This document shows positions 44,344 to 52,968 of a stretch of DNA of 64,000 bases, piece by piece; the stretch's first letter is position 1; each line of letters starts with the position of its first letter. The notes below the pieces were generated by a model. The model saw nothing but the letters and a program-made list of their open reading frames with translations. It did not search any database and was not told the DNA's origin. Source of the DNA: Aquimixticola soesokkakensis (GTDB taxonomy: Bacteria; Pseudomonadota; Alphaproteobacteria; Rhodobacterales; Rhodobacteraceae); the NCBI RefSeq assembly GCF_900172375.1, contig NZ_FWFS01000003.1:1-64000 (forward strand), read 5' to 3'. Made by a program: the position numbers and the translations under genes.

Positions 44344-45636
44344 ATGACAGTGATCCCCGCTTTTCTCGCGATTGACGCAAACGCCCCGCGTTTGTCCCCC
44401 CCGACGCGCCACGCACGCGCGCTGCGGCTCACAGCGGCTTGCGGCGCGCTGGTGCTGCTTTCGGCCTGCGGCGGCAAACCGCTGGATTTCGACCTGCGCG
44501 GGCTGACGGACGGGTTTTCAACCGCCGATGCCGCGATCGCCGCGACAGAAGCCCGCCCCGATCCCGACAGCCGCGGCGTGATTTCCTACCCGACCTATCA
44601 GGTGGCCGTCGCCCAACGCGGTGACACCATCGACACGGTCGCCAACCGCATTGGCATGAACGCCTCGGAACTGGCCGCCTACAACGGCATTCCGATGGGC
44701 ACGGGCCTGCGCGCGGGCGAAGTCATCGCCCTGCCCCGCACCGCCGCCAACACCCAGGTCGCCGCAGGTACCATTGCCTCGGGCGCAATCACCAGCGGTC
44801 CGATCGACGTGGTCACCCTGGCCAACGAAGGCATCAGCGCCTCCGAAACCGGCGCAAGCGCGCAACCCACCGTCACGCCCGCACCGACCCCGTCCGCCAG
44901 CGCGGGACAGGCCGAACCGATCCGCCACCAGGTCCAGCGCGGCGAAACCGCCTATTCCATCGCGCGGCTCTACGATGTCTCCGTGCGCGCGCTGGCCGAT
45001 TGGAACGGCCTTGGTTCGGACCTTGCGGTGACCGAAGGGCGCTACCTCCTGATCCCCGTCAAGCAAGGTTCGGTCGCCACACCGGCCCCCGCGAATGCAG
45101 GGGCCATGGCCGCTTCCGCCCCTGCCCCGGCGCCGACGGCACCCGCTGCGACCACGGCGCCCGGCGCGGGCACGCCGACACCGACGCCGCCCTCGGCAGC
45201 CGCCCCCCTGCCCAGCACCACCCCCGCACCGGCCAGCACGCAGACCGCAACCGCCACGCCGGATCTGGGGGCAACCCGCTCGACCAGCGCGGAAATGGCC
45301 GCCCCCGTTCCCGGCGCGATCATCCGCGATTACGACGCGTCCAGTTCCAGCTTTATCCTCTTTTCCGCCCCTGCGGGCACCACGGTGAAAGCGGCCAAAG
45401 ACGGCACGGTCAAACTGATCTCCAAAAACGCCGATGGCGTACAGATCATGGTTGTCGATCACGGCGGCGGCCTGCAAACGGCCTATAGTTTCATCGACGG
45501 GATCACGGTTGCCAAAGGCGCATCGGTGAAACGGGGCCAGAGCATCGCGAAGGTAACAGCCAATGAATTCAATGCCTTGCAATTCATGGTTTTCAAAGGC
45601 ACCTCAACGGTAGATCCGACGCCCTATTTGCAGTGA
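44344..45636 (+). CDS. LysM / degenerate M23 lipoprotein, NlpD-like
   Basis: A 430-residue outer-membrane-type lipoprotein with a lipobox in LVLLSACGG (about residue 43). Two LysM modules follow (YQVAVAQRGDTIDTVANRIGM and HQVQRGETAYSIARLYDVSV), then a Pro/Ala/Thr linker (about 245-325) and a C-terminal LytM/M23 fold. That fold lacks the zinc ligands: TAYSFID and LQFMVF stand where active enzymes have the two late histidines. E. coli NlpD is likewise inactive and activates amidases. Its place after surE-pcm fits; no rpoS follows. The ATG at 44344 follows GAGG. Confidence 0.85.
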   Translation: MTVIPAFLAIDANAPRLSPPTRHARALRLTAACGALVLLSACGGKPLDFDLRGLTDGFSTADAAIAATEARPDPDSRGVISYPTYQVAVAQRGDTIDTVANRIGMNASELAAYNGIPMGTGLRAGEVIALPRTAANTQVAAGTIASGAITSGPIDVVTLANEGISASETGASAQPTVTPAPTPSASAGQAEPIRHQVQRGETAYSIARLYDVSVRALADWNGLGSDLAVTEGRYLLIPVKQGSVATPAPANAGAMAASAPAPAPTAPAATTAPGAGTPTPTPPSAAAPLPSTTPAPASTQTATATPDLGATRSTSAEMAAPVPGAIIRDYDASSSSFILFSAPAGTTVKAAKDGTVKLISKNADGVQIMVVDHGGGLQTAYSFIDGITVAKGASVKRGQSIAKVTANEFNALQFMVFKGTSTVDPTPYLQ

Positions 45637-45663
45637 CCCCTCGGATACCACGCAGTTCCAATC

Positions 45664-45697
45664 AAAGGCCGCACCGCAAGCTGTGGCCTTTGTCGTT
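45664..45697. terminator. Hairpin between the NlpD-like gene and the convergent lysR gene
   Basis: AAAGGCC (45664-45670) pairs with GGCCTTT (45685-45691) around a 14-base loop; a partial T-tract (GTCGTTTTA) follows on the plus strand. It probably ends the plus-strand operon. Confidence 0.5.
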
Positions 45698-46525
45698 TTA
45701 CGCCCCGTAGCCTGCGCCCAAAAGCGCGCCGATCCGGTCAATCGTGCGCCGGACCTGCGGCAGATGACGATCGTCGTCATGGGTGACCAGCCACTGATCG
45801 TGACTGAGCTCCGCAATGACGGGGCTTTGGCGGATCAACGCAGGGTGCCGCTCGCCGATAAAGGTTGGCAGCACGGCGATCCCCTTGCCCGCCAGCGCGA
45901 GGTCCAGACAGTTGCGTGGCGCGGTCACTTCGCACAGGGTTTGCGCCGCCGCATGCTGCGCGACCCAGCGCGCGGACGGCGTCGCGGCCTGCAACTTGAT
46001 CCATAAATCCGGCGCTTGAGCTGTGCCATACAGCGCGAAATCAACCCGCGCGAGCGCACGCCCCGCAAGGCCCGAACCCGTGGGCCGTTGATTGCGAAAC
46101 CCGATCGCAACATCGCGGTGCGCGATATCAAGCACGGCTTCGGAACTGACAAAGCGCAATTGGACATCGGCAGGCGTCCCCTGCAAGGCGTCAAGATTGT
46201 CCAGCAAAAACAAAGTCGTCCAAGTCCCCGCCGACAGTTTGACCCGTGGAATGCGCCCCGCTTCCTCCCGCGCGCCCAGACGCAGCAGGCGGGCCTCTAT
46301 CGGGCCAAGGTCCGCCAGCAGCGCGTGCCCCTGCGCCGTCAGCGCATAGCCGCGATCCTGACGGATGAACAAATCCTGCCCGAGCCTGCGCTCAAGCTGG
46401 TGCATCCGGCGTCCAAGGGTCGCAGCGCTGCGCCCCGTGTCGCGCACGGCGCCCGACAGGCCCCCCGCCCGCGCCACCGCAAGGAACAGCGCAAAGTCGT
46501 CCCAGTTCGAACTCTTTTCATCCAT
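45698..46525 (-). CDS. LysR-family transcriptional regulator
   Basis: A 275-residue regulator. The N-terminal HTH (FALFLAVARAGGLSGAVRDTGRSAATLGRRMHQLERRLGQDLFIR) is standard. The effector domain is somewhat short, with LRFVSSEAVLDIAHRDVAIGF and GKGIAVLPTFIGERHP. No target gene is obvious: the divergent side (46526-46796) has no convincing gene and the next gene is convergent housekeeping. Confidence 0.88.
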   Translation of the reverse strand: MDEKSSNWDDFALFLAVARAGGLSGAVRDTGRSAATLGRRMHQLERRLGQDLFIRQDRGYALTAQGHALLADLGPIEARLLRLGAREEAGRIPRVKLSAGTWTTLFLLDNLDALQGTPADVQLRFVSSEAVLDIAHRDVAIGFRNQRPTGSGLAGRALARVDFALYGTAQAPDLWIKLQAATPSARWVAQHAAAQTLCEVTAPRNCLDLALAGKGIAVLPTFIGERHPALIRQSPVIAELSHDQWLVTHDDDRHLPQVRRTIDRIGALLGAGYGA

Positions 46526-46740
46526 GAAATGCAGACTTCAATCCGTTTCATTCCGTCAACCCTACCCAACGCCTAAGCTGGGGACAGGTCAAGAGACGGA
46601 TGCGCCTCACACGCGCGGAAAGGACTGCAGATGGACCCTTGCCAGCACCACAGACAAGCCGACGCGCAGCAGGTTTTCTACACCACCCACGCCTGTCGCG
46701 GCTGTCGTTGGCTTTACGCCATAACCACGATGGATCTGGG

Positions 46741-46779
46741 CGCCCCGTTTCGCGCGTTGTTTCGCGCCCCGTTTCGCGC
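46741..46779. repeat. Direct repeat of 15 bases in a 271-base gene-free gap
   Basis: CGCCCCGTTTCGCGC occurs at 46741-46755 and 46765-46779, 24 bases apart, with a third GTTTCGC between them. The surrounding gap (46526-46796) has no gene I can support. Confidence 0.6.
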
Positions 46780-46796
46780 TCTGGGGCGCCTCGCGT

Positions 46797-47645
46797 TTAA
46801 CGCAGGGCCACGCCCTTGCGCCCTGCCAGATCGACAAAGAACTGCCAGGCAACCCGACCGGAACGCGCGCCCCGCGTTGCCTGCCATTCGATGGCCTGCG
46901 CGCGCAGGTCGTCGTCACTGATTTCGACGCCATAGGCATCGCAATAGCCGCGGATCATTGCGAGATACTCGTCCTGCGTGCAGGGGTGAAAGCCCAACCA
47001 CAGGCCGAAACGATCCGACAGAGACACTTTTTCCTCGACCGCCTCGCCGGGCGAAATGGCGGTCGAGCGCTCGTTTTCGATCATATCACGCGGCATCAAA
47101 TGGCGGCGGTTCGACGTGGCATAGAGCAACACGTTGTCAGGGCGTCCCTCGATCCCCCCGTCCAGAACCGCCTTGAGCGACTTGTAGTGCTGATCGTCAT
47201 GGCTGAAGGACAGATCGTCGCAAAACAGCAGAAACTGCGACTTCGAGGCCCGCAAAAGCCGCATCAAACGGGTCACGGAAGGCAGGTCATCGCGCTGCAT
47301 TTCAACGATTTTCAAGTCCAGCCCCTGCGCGCGCACGGCAGCGTGAACCGATTTCACCAGCGATGATTTCCCCATACCACGCGCGCCCCAAAGCAGTGCG
47401 TTGTTGGCCGGAAGTCCGCGCGCGAATTGCAGCGTATTTTCCAGCAGGGTTTCGCGCGCGCGCCCGACCCCGACCAGCAGGGACAGGTCCACGCGGCTGA
47501 CCTTGGCGACAGGCACCAGCCGGTCCGGGGCCGTGTGCCAGACAAAAGCCTCGGCCGCGCTGAAATCAGGGGCGGGTTCGGGAGCAGGCGCGAGACGCTC
47601 CAGCGCCTGCGCGATGCGCGCCAATGCGACGGTGTCAGAGGTCAT
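46797..47645 (-). CDS. DUF815-family AAA-type ATPase
   Basis: A 282-residue P-loop ATPase. NNALLWGARGMGKSSLVKSVHAAV holds Walker A (about residues 80-103), FLLFCDDLSFSHDDQHYKSLKAVLDGGIEG Walker B and the family motif, and VLLYATSNRRHLMPRDMIEN the sensor region. It overlaps the tatC stop by 4 bases and so is made with the Tat system; its function is unknown in this family. Confidence 0.88.
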   Translation of the reverse strand: MTSDTVALARIAQALERLAPAPEPAPDFSAAEAFVWHTAPDRLVPVAKVSRVDLSLLVGVGRARETLLENTLQFARGLPANNALLWGARGMGKSSLVKSVHAAVRAQGLDLKIVEMQRDDLPSVTRLMRLLRASKSQFLLFCDDLSFSHDDQHYKSLKAVLDGGIEGRPDNVLLYATSNRRHLMPRDMIENERSTAISPGEAVEEKVSLSDRFGLWLGFHPCTQDEYLAMIRGYCDAYGVEISDDDLRAQAIEWQATRGARSGRVAWQFFVDLAGRKGVALR

Positions 47646-48526
47646 AGCTCTTCGTCCTCGTCCAGAATTCCGTCCTCACGCAGCTGTTTGAGACGCTTTT
47701 TCTCAACGTAGCGCACCAGCAGGATCGAGATTTCATACAGCCCGTACACCACGCTAAAGAGGATCAGTTGCGTCGTGACCTCCGGCGGGGTCAGCAAGGC
47801 TGCAAGCAGCAAAATTGCCACCACGGCATATTTGCGCGTCCCTGCAAGCCCGCGTGACGTGACCAGCCCCGCCTTGCCCATCAGCGTCAGCAAAACCGGC
47901 AATTGAAAACACAGACCAAAAGCGACGATCAGCTTGAGCGTAACATCCAGAGTTTCGTTCACCTTGCCCTGAAAAACGATATCGACGCCGGTGCTTGCGG
48001 GCGGGGTTGCGCCGGTTGCGCCGCCCAGACTGTCAACGGCGTTGCCCAGAACCGCCGTTACAATCGAGGAGGCATCCGCAAAGCCAAGAAAGAACGACAT
48101 GGCCAGCGGCGTTACGACGAAATGCGCAAAACAGGCCCCAAGGATAAACAGCACCGGCGAGGCAATGAGAAACGGCAAAAACGCATTCTTTTCCGTCCGA
48201 TACAGACCCGGCGCGATGAAGCGCCACATCTGGTAGGCAATCACCGGAAAGGACAGGCCAAGGCCAAAAACCATCGAAATACGGATGAGGGTAAAGAAAT
48301 ATTCCTGCGGGGCGGTATATTGCATCACCGGATTGGGATTCCCCAGCGCGCGCATCGAGTTTTCGATTGGAATCAAAAGGATATCCAAGAGAGGCCGCGC
48401 CACCGTAAAGGCCACAACCATGCCCACCAAAAAGGCCACGACAGACCAAATGATCCGCGTGCGCAATTCGGCCAAATGTTCAATCAGCGGGGCGGTGCTG
48501 TCTTCTAGATCGTCAATCTGGCTCAT
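47642..48526 (-). CDS. tatC: Sec-independent translocase subunit TatC
   Basis: A 294-residue inner-membrane protein with six segments, the receptor for twin-arginine signal peptides. DSTAPLIEHLAELRTRIIWSVVAFLVG at the start holds the conserved HLxELRxR motif, and FGLGLSFPVIAYQMWRFIAPGLYRTEKNAFLPFL follows. The N terminus and C terminus are both acidic. It overlaps tatB and the DUF815 gene by 4 bases each. Confidence 0.97.
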   Translation of the reverse strand: MSQIDDLEDSTAPLIEHLAELRTRIIWSVVAFLVGMVVAFTVARPLLDILLIPIENSMRALGNPNPVMQYTAPQEYFFTLIRISMVFGLGLSFPVIAYQMWRFIAPGLYRTEKNAFLPFLIASPVLFILGACFAHFVVTPLAMSFFLGFADASSIVTAVLGNAVDSLGGATGATPPASTGVDIVFQGKVNETLDVTLKLIVAFGLCFQLPVLLTLMGKAGLVTSRGLAGTRKYAVVAILLLAALLTPPEVTTQLILFSVVYGLYEISILLVRYVEKKRLKQLREDGILDEDEEL

Positions 48527-49254
48527 TGCGAGGGGTCATCCACGGGTTTTGGGGCGGGCGTCTGGGACGCGGCCGCGGCGGGTTTCGCCTTTGTTTTGCG
48601 CACGGGCTTGGTGGGGGTTTTGCCCGTCACTTTCTCCATCGCCTGCGCCATCTCGGCCGCATCTTTGACCTTGGGCGTTTTCTTGGTCGCGCGTTTTGCC
48701 GCTGATTTCTTTGGCGATTTGGCGGGTCCCTTCGCGGCGGTCCTCTTCGCTGCGGGGGGCTTGGTCGCGGGATCTGCCGGCGCAGCTGCGCCGGGGTCCG
48801 CCACAAGCGCAGGTTCATCCGCCAAGGGGTCTGCGTCCAGATCCATGCGGTCGGCTTCGATTTCCGAGGCGACGCGCGCGGCCTCCAGATCCGGGGAGGC
48901 CACATCCTTGGGCGCTGTGCCGTCGCTTTTGGCGACCGATGCGCCGATGGTTTGCCCGCCGATGGAATTGCCGCCAACCGGATCCCATTTCTCGAATTTC
49001 GAGGCGGCCTTGTTGAGCGCATCCAACCCCATGGCTTTCGGATTTGACACGGATTTCAACGTGTTCGCCGCATCTTTTACGCCGGTTTCATCAGCGGCAG
49101 CTTCCATCGCGCGCGAAAACTCACGCGCCATATTTTTGGCGCGGGCCGTAAACCGTCCCAAGGTGCGAAACATCATCGGCAGGTCTTTGGGACCCACCAC
49201 GATGAGCGCCACAACGCCGATCACGAGTAATTCGGACATGCCGATATCGAACAT
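48523..49254 (-). CDS. tatB: Sec-independent translocase subunit TatB
   Basis: A 243-residue protein with one N-terminal membrane segment (MFDIGMSELLVIGVVALIVVGPKDLP), the conserved E8 and GP hinge, and an amphipathic helix (MFRTLGRFTARAKNMAREF). The remainder is a long Ala/Lys/Pro-rich tail (about residues 95-243), larger than in E. coli. It lies between tatA and tatC. Confidence 0.93.
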   Translation of the reverse strand: MFDIGMSELLVIGVVALIVVGPKDLPMMFRTLGRFTARAKNMAREFSRAMEAAADETGVKDAANTLKSVSNPKAMGLDALNKAASKFEKWDPVGGNSIGGQTIGASVAKSDGTAPKDVASPDLEAARVASEIEADRMDLDADPLADEPALVADPGAAAPADPATKPPAAKRTAAKGPAKSPKKSAAKRATKKTPKVKDAAEMAQAMEKVTGKTPTKPVRKTKAKPAAAASQTPAPKPVDDPSQ

Positions 49255-49299
49255 GCCTGCCGCCTTTCCTTAGGTCTGCTGGTCGCCCGTTCGGGGGAC

Positions 49300-49563
49300 T
49301 CAGACCTCTTTTTTCTCTTCGGAGGCAGCCGGGGTCACCAGAGGTGCCGTTTCGGTGCCATGGACGATTTTGGTGTCTGCTGCCGCTTGGGCGGCCTGTT
49401 TTTCAGCTTCGATTTCGCTGTCACCGTCATTCACGCCTTTTTTGAAGGCGGTGATGCCTTTGCCGACCTCACCCATCAGCGACGACACTTTGCCGCGACC
49501 GAAAAGGACCAGAACGACCACGGCGATCAAAAGCAGGCCGGGGATGCCGATATTGTTGAGCAT
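49300..49563 (-). CDS. tatA: Sec-independent translocase subunit TatA
   Basis: An 87-residue protein. [43 protein letters not shown] shows the membrane helix, the FG hinge and the amphipathic helix. The ATG at 49563 was chosen because the earlier ATG at 49587 adds eight polar residues before the helix. It leads the operon tatA-tatB-tatC-DUF815. Confidence 0.93.
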   Translation of the reverse strand: MLNNIGIPGLLLIAVVVLVLFGRGKVSSLMGEVGKGITAFKKGVNDGDSEIEAEKQAAQAAADTKIVHGTETAPLVTPAASEEKKEV

Positions 49564-49761
49564 GTAGATTTCCTCGAAATGGCGCAAAGAGCGCGAAATG
49601 CTGTGGGCTTTGATCTAAACGACCTCTCTGCCCTTTGAAAAGCCACAAAACAGTGCGCAGCGGTGCTTGCATAACATTGGCGCGACAGCGTAGCCTCGGG
49701 CAAGACAACTGACAGGTTTGTGTCAGTAAATACAAAGCCGGTTTCTGCCCCTGCGAGGACC

Positions 49762-50472
49762 ATGCCCGCCCCCACGCCTCCCACATCCGCGCCCCGCGCG
49801 CGCGCGGCCAAATCCGCAAGCCCCGCCCGCGCCGAGCGCCTGTCGCGTCTGGTGAAAGCCCTGCAGGACGGCGCGGTTCATAGTGCCAGCGATCTGGCGC
49901 GCGCGCTTGGCGTGAGCGCGCGCACCATCTGGCGTGACATGGACGTGCTGCGCGCCGCCGGTTTCAGCCTCAGCGGCACGCGCGGCGCGGGCTATCGCCT
50001 GACCCCCACGATCCAGTTGCCAGCGCTGCATGTGACATTGGCCGAACTTGAGGCGCTGCATCTGGCGCTGGCGATCCTGTCGGAGGCGGCAGATGCCGAT
50101 CTGGCTCAGGCCGCCGCAGGACTGGCCAGCAAGATCGACGATGGGCTGCCGGAACAGGCGGCGATGAGCGCCCCGCACCCGCGCGGCTTTTCCCTTCATC
50201 CTTTCGCCAGCCCCAGCGCGGCGGCGCGTCACATCCCGCTGCTGCGCGCCGCCATTCGCGAACGCCGTGTGTTGCGGGCGCGCTTAAAACAGGCGGACGG
50301 CACGCGTGTGACACGGCTCATCCACCCGCAATCAATTGAATATATGGGGAAACTTTGGCGTGTGATCTTTTGGTCGGTCGAAGATACAACCCCGATGTCC
50401 CTGCGCGTGGACCAGATCGACAGCCTCATCGACACGGGCGCCGCCTTTGGCGCCCCCCCGCAGGACGGCTAA
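49762..50472 (+). CDS. HTH/WYL-domain transcriptional regulator (YafY-like)
   Basis: A 236-residue protein. A basic Ala/Pro lead is followed by an HTH_11-type domain (RLSRLVKALQDGAVHSASDLARALGVSARTIWRDMDVLRAAGF, about residues 25-67) and a shortened WYL-like region ending with IHPQSIEYMGKLWRVIFWSVEDTTPMSLRVDQID; the WYL triad itself reads EYMGKLW. The ATG at 49762 follows GCGAGGACC; a GTG at 49720 is in frame. WYL regulators sense nucleotides or small ligands, often in DNA-damage control. It overlaps the stop of the convergent ABC gene by 4 bases. Confidence 0.8.
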   Translation: MPAPTPPTSAPRARAAKSASPARAERLSRLVKALQDGAVHSASDLARALGVSARTIWRDMDVLRAAGFSLSGTRGAGYRLTPTIQLPALHVTLAELEALHLALAILSEAADADLAQAAAGLASKIDDGLPEQAAMSAPHPRGFSLHPFASPSAAARHIPLLRAAIRERRVLRARLKQADGTRVTRLIHPQSIEYMGKLWRVIFWSVEDTTPMSLRVDQIDSLIDTGAAFGAPPQDG

Positions 50473-51614
50473 AGCGGCTCGCTGGCAAAGACAAAACACC
50501 GCTCGCGGCGCAGCATCAGCCAGAGCGGCGTGCCGACCTTGGGCAAAAACACACTTGGCACCGTCGCGGTCAGGATCGAGCCATCGTAATCCATGCGAAA
50601 CTCCACAAGGCTTTCGCGCCCCATGAACCGCGCGCGCTCGACGATGCCGCGGGCAGGCACCCCGTCTTGCGCCGTCGGATTCGGCCCGCGTCCCGCGCGA
50701 TCAAAGTCGATGCGCAGATGCTGGGGGCGCACAACGATATCCACCGGCGTGCCGTCGCCATACCCCGGCGCAAGGAATTCGCCAAAGGGCGTGCTGACCA
50801 AAGCCCCCTGCACCGTTCCCTTGATCACATTGATATCGCTAAAAAACATCGCGGCGCGCTTGTCGACGGGCGCGTTGTAAATATTGTAGGGCGCGCCCTG
50901 TTGCACGATCCGGCCATCCCGCATGAGGGCGATTTCATCGGCCATGCGCATCGCCTCGTCGGGCTCATGCGTGACCAAAAGCACCGCCGTGCCTTCGGCC
51001 TTCAACACATCCAAGGTCGTGTCGCGAATTTCGTCCTTGAGCCGTTCGTCGAGGCCTGAAAACGGCTCGTCCATCAGCATGATCGACGGTTTAGGCGCAA
51101 GCGCGCGCGCAAGCGCCACCCGTTGCTGCTCGCCGCCCGAAAGTTCGTGAGGAAAGGAATCGATGGCCCGCGCCAGATCCACTTTCTTTAACAGTTCCAG
51201 AACCTTACCACGCTTTTCGCCTTTGCGCCCCGTCAACCCGAAGGCAACGTTTTGCAGCACCGAAAGATGGGGGAACAGCGCGAAATCCTGAAACATCAAC
51301 CCGATGGAGCGCCCTTCGGGCGGCACACGGTGGATCGTGTCGCAGACCAGCTGGCCATCGACGTAAATCTCGCCCGCGTCCTGCATATCCACGCCGGCAA
51401 TGATGCGCAGCGTGGTGGATTTACCGCAGCCGGACGGTCCCAAAAGGCAGGTCACCTGGCCCGGCATCACCCGCAAGGACACGCCGTCCACCACATCCCG
51501 CCCGCCAAAGCTGCGACGGATATCGCGGATTTCCAGACGCGGTTGCGGCGCGCTCACTTGGTCGGGCTGAGGCAAGGCAAGAAGTTCCTGAGCAAAGTCA
51601 TCGGCTTTTTCCAC
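50469..51614 (-). CDS. ABC transporter ATP-binding protein, ferric-iron type (FbpC-like)
   Basis: A 381-residue ATPase with CLLGPSGCGKSTTLRIIAG (Walker A), FQDFALFPHLSVLQNVAFGL, the signature HELSGGEQQRVALARALA, Walker B SIMLMDEPFSGLDERLK, and a C-terminal TOBE-type regulatory domain (about residues 285-375). The layout matches the FbpC/PotA group, with LRIDFDRAGRG and FMGRESLVEFRM like FbpC. No permease lies nearby; the FbpB-type permease at 10708-12444 is the candidate partner. Confidence 0.88.
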   Translation of the reverse strand: MEKADDFAQELLALPQPDQVSAPQPRLEIRDIRRSFGGRDVVDGVSLRVMPGQVTCLLGPSGCGKSTTLRIIAGVDMQDAGEIYVDGQLVCDTIHRVPPEGRSIGLMFQDFALFPHLSVLQNVAFGLTGRKGEKRGKVLELLKKVDLARAIDSFPHELSGGEQQRVALARALAPKPSIMLMDEPFSGLDERLKDEIRDTTLDVLKAEGTAVLLVTHEPDEAMRMADEIALMRDGRIVQQGAPYNIYNAPVDKRAAMFFSDINVIKGTVQGALVSTPFGEFLAPGYGDGTPVDIVVRPQHLRIDFDRAGRGPNPTAQDGVPARGIVERARFMGRESLVEFRMDYDGSILTATVPSVFLPKVGTPLWLMLRRERCFVFASEPL

Positions 51615-51671
51615 TACCAGCGCGGCCGTGCAAGCGCAACTCCCGCCCCGCCGCCAGCGCCGCGCAGGCCC

Positions 51672-52451
51672 TTAGAAAGTTGCGTTGATCGCGCCGCCGT
51701 CGAGCAGGATATTCTGCCCCACCATGAAGCCTGCATGTTGCGAGCACAGATAGGCACAGGTCGCGCCGAATTCCTGTGGGGTGCCGTAGCGCCCTGCCGG
51801 AATATCTTTGCACTGCGCGGCCTTAGCCTGTTCGCGGGTGATGCCTTGTCGCTCGGCGGTGCCGGTGTCGCGGGCCAGCGTGCGGTTGGTATCATGGCTC
51901 CCGGGCAGCAGGTTGTTGATCGTCACGCCCTTGGGCGCAACCTGGCGCGCTGTGCCGGCCACAAAGCCCGTAAGCCCCGTGCGCGCGGAATTCGACAGGC
52001 CCAGCGCCGCGATCGGCGCCTTGACCGACTGGCTGGTGATATTGACCACGCGGCCCCAGCCCTGCGCCATCATCCCCGGCAAGAACGCCTGCATCAGCGC
52101 GATGGGGGCCAGCATATTGGCATCAAGGGCGCGGATGAAATCGTCGCGGTCCCAGTCGTTCCACAGCCCCGGAGGCGGGCCGCCCGCATTTGTGACAAGA
52201 ATGTCGAGCGTCCCGCAGGCGGCGATCACCCGCTCCTGCCCCTTCGGGTTTGAAATATCGGCGGCCACAGCCGTGACCTCAACGCCATACGCGGCGCGAA
52301 TCCGCTCGGCGCTGGCCTCAAGCGCCTCCGTCCCGCGCGCGTTCATCACCAGATTCACCCCCGCCGCGGCCAGTGCTTCGGCACAGCCAAGGCCCAAGCC
52401 CTTGGAGGATGCGCAGACCAATGCGCGCTTGTTGGCAATTCCCAGATCCAT
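51672..52451 (-). CDS. Short-chain dehydrogenase/reductase (FabG-like) with atypical active site
   Basis: A 259-residue SDR. Cofactor loop CASSKGLGLGCAEALA, NAGGPPPGLW and the C-terminal IPAGRYGTPQEFGATCAYLCSQHAGFMVGQNILLDGG are all FabG-like. The active-site stretch reads NITSQSVKAPIAALGLSNSARTGLTG: Ser is present, but the Tyr-x-x-x-Lys pair is replaced by Leu and Arg. This matches a known SDR subgroup with an S-N-x-x-R motif, so the loss need not mean inactivity. It lies 57 bases before the ATPase gene on the same strand. Confidence 0.85.
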   Translation of the reverse strand: MDLGIANKRALVCASSKGLGLGCAEALAAAGVNLVMNARGTEALEASAERIRAAYGVEVTAVAADISNPKGQERVIAACGTLDILVTNAGGPPPGLWNDWDRDDFIRALDANMLAPIALMQAFLPGMMAQGWGRVVNITSQSVKAPIAALGLSNSARTGLTGFVAGTARQVAPKGVTINNLLPGSHDTNRTLARDTGTAERQGITREQAKAAQCKDIPAGRYGTPQEFGATCAYLCSQHAGFMVGQNILLDGGAINATF

Positions 52452-52968
52452 GATCCGACCCCTTTTTTAACAAACAGCCTGTGGTCCTATGGCTACCCGT
52501 GCCGGCGCGGCGCGTCCAGAGGGGGGCACAGGTGCCGATGACGCGCGGCATCAAACAGGGCGCGCGACACAGAGCTGATTCGCGTTCAGAGGCGAATCGG
52601 GCGACGCCTGAGGGGGCAAAGCGGCGCAGATTGACCGGAACCAGCGGGGATACGGGCGGATCTGTCGCACAAAACCGCGCTGTTTCTGGTCCGTTTCTGC
52701 GCCGCGGATCCGGCGCGCGGGTCCCATTGTGCCCGCAAAGCCCCTAAATCCTGCCATATTCGAGCCATTGTCACCCGTTATTCCTCAATCTCAGGACGAG
52801 GAAAGTTCTGTGTAAGAGTAAAGAGGGCGTTCATTGCAAGACCTTAGCCATTTCCTTAACATGAACCTTACCGTGGCGGTGGGGTGCGACGGGCAGACTC
52901 GGCGTGCAACGGATGTTGCGCCCGACGAGACCGAGCAGCCGCTAACCTGCCAAGGGGAGCTGCCTGAT
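52452..52968. other. Intergenic region before the Hint-domain gene
   Basis: About 517 bases with no convincing gene. An in-frame TTG at 52834, after AAAGAGGG, could extend the Hint protein by 45 residues (see that entry). Otherwise nothing recognisable is seen. Confidence 0.5.

Noticed and set aside
46631-46921. Small frame with a CRGCRW motif after GGAAAGGA
   Set aside because: Has a plausible ribosome-binding site, but it runs into the direct repeats and then antisense to the DUF815 gene, with a low-complexity end; not supported as a gene.
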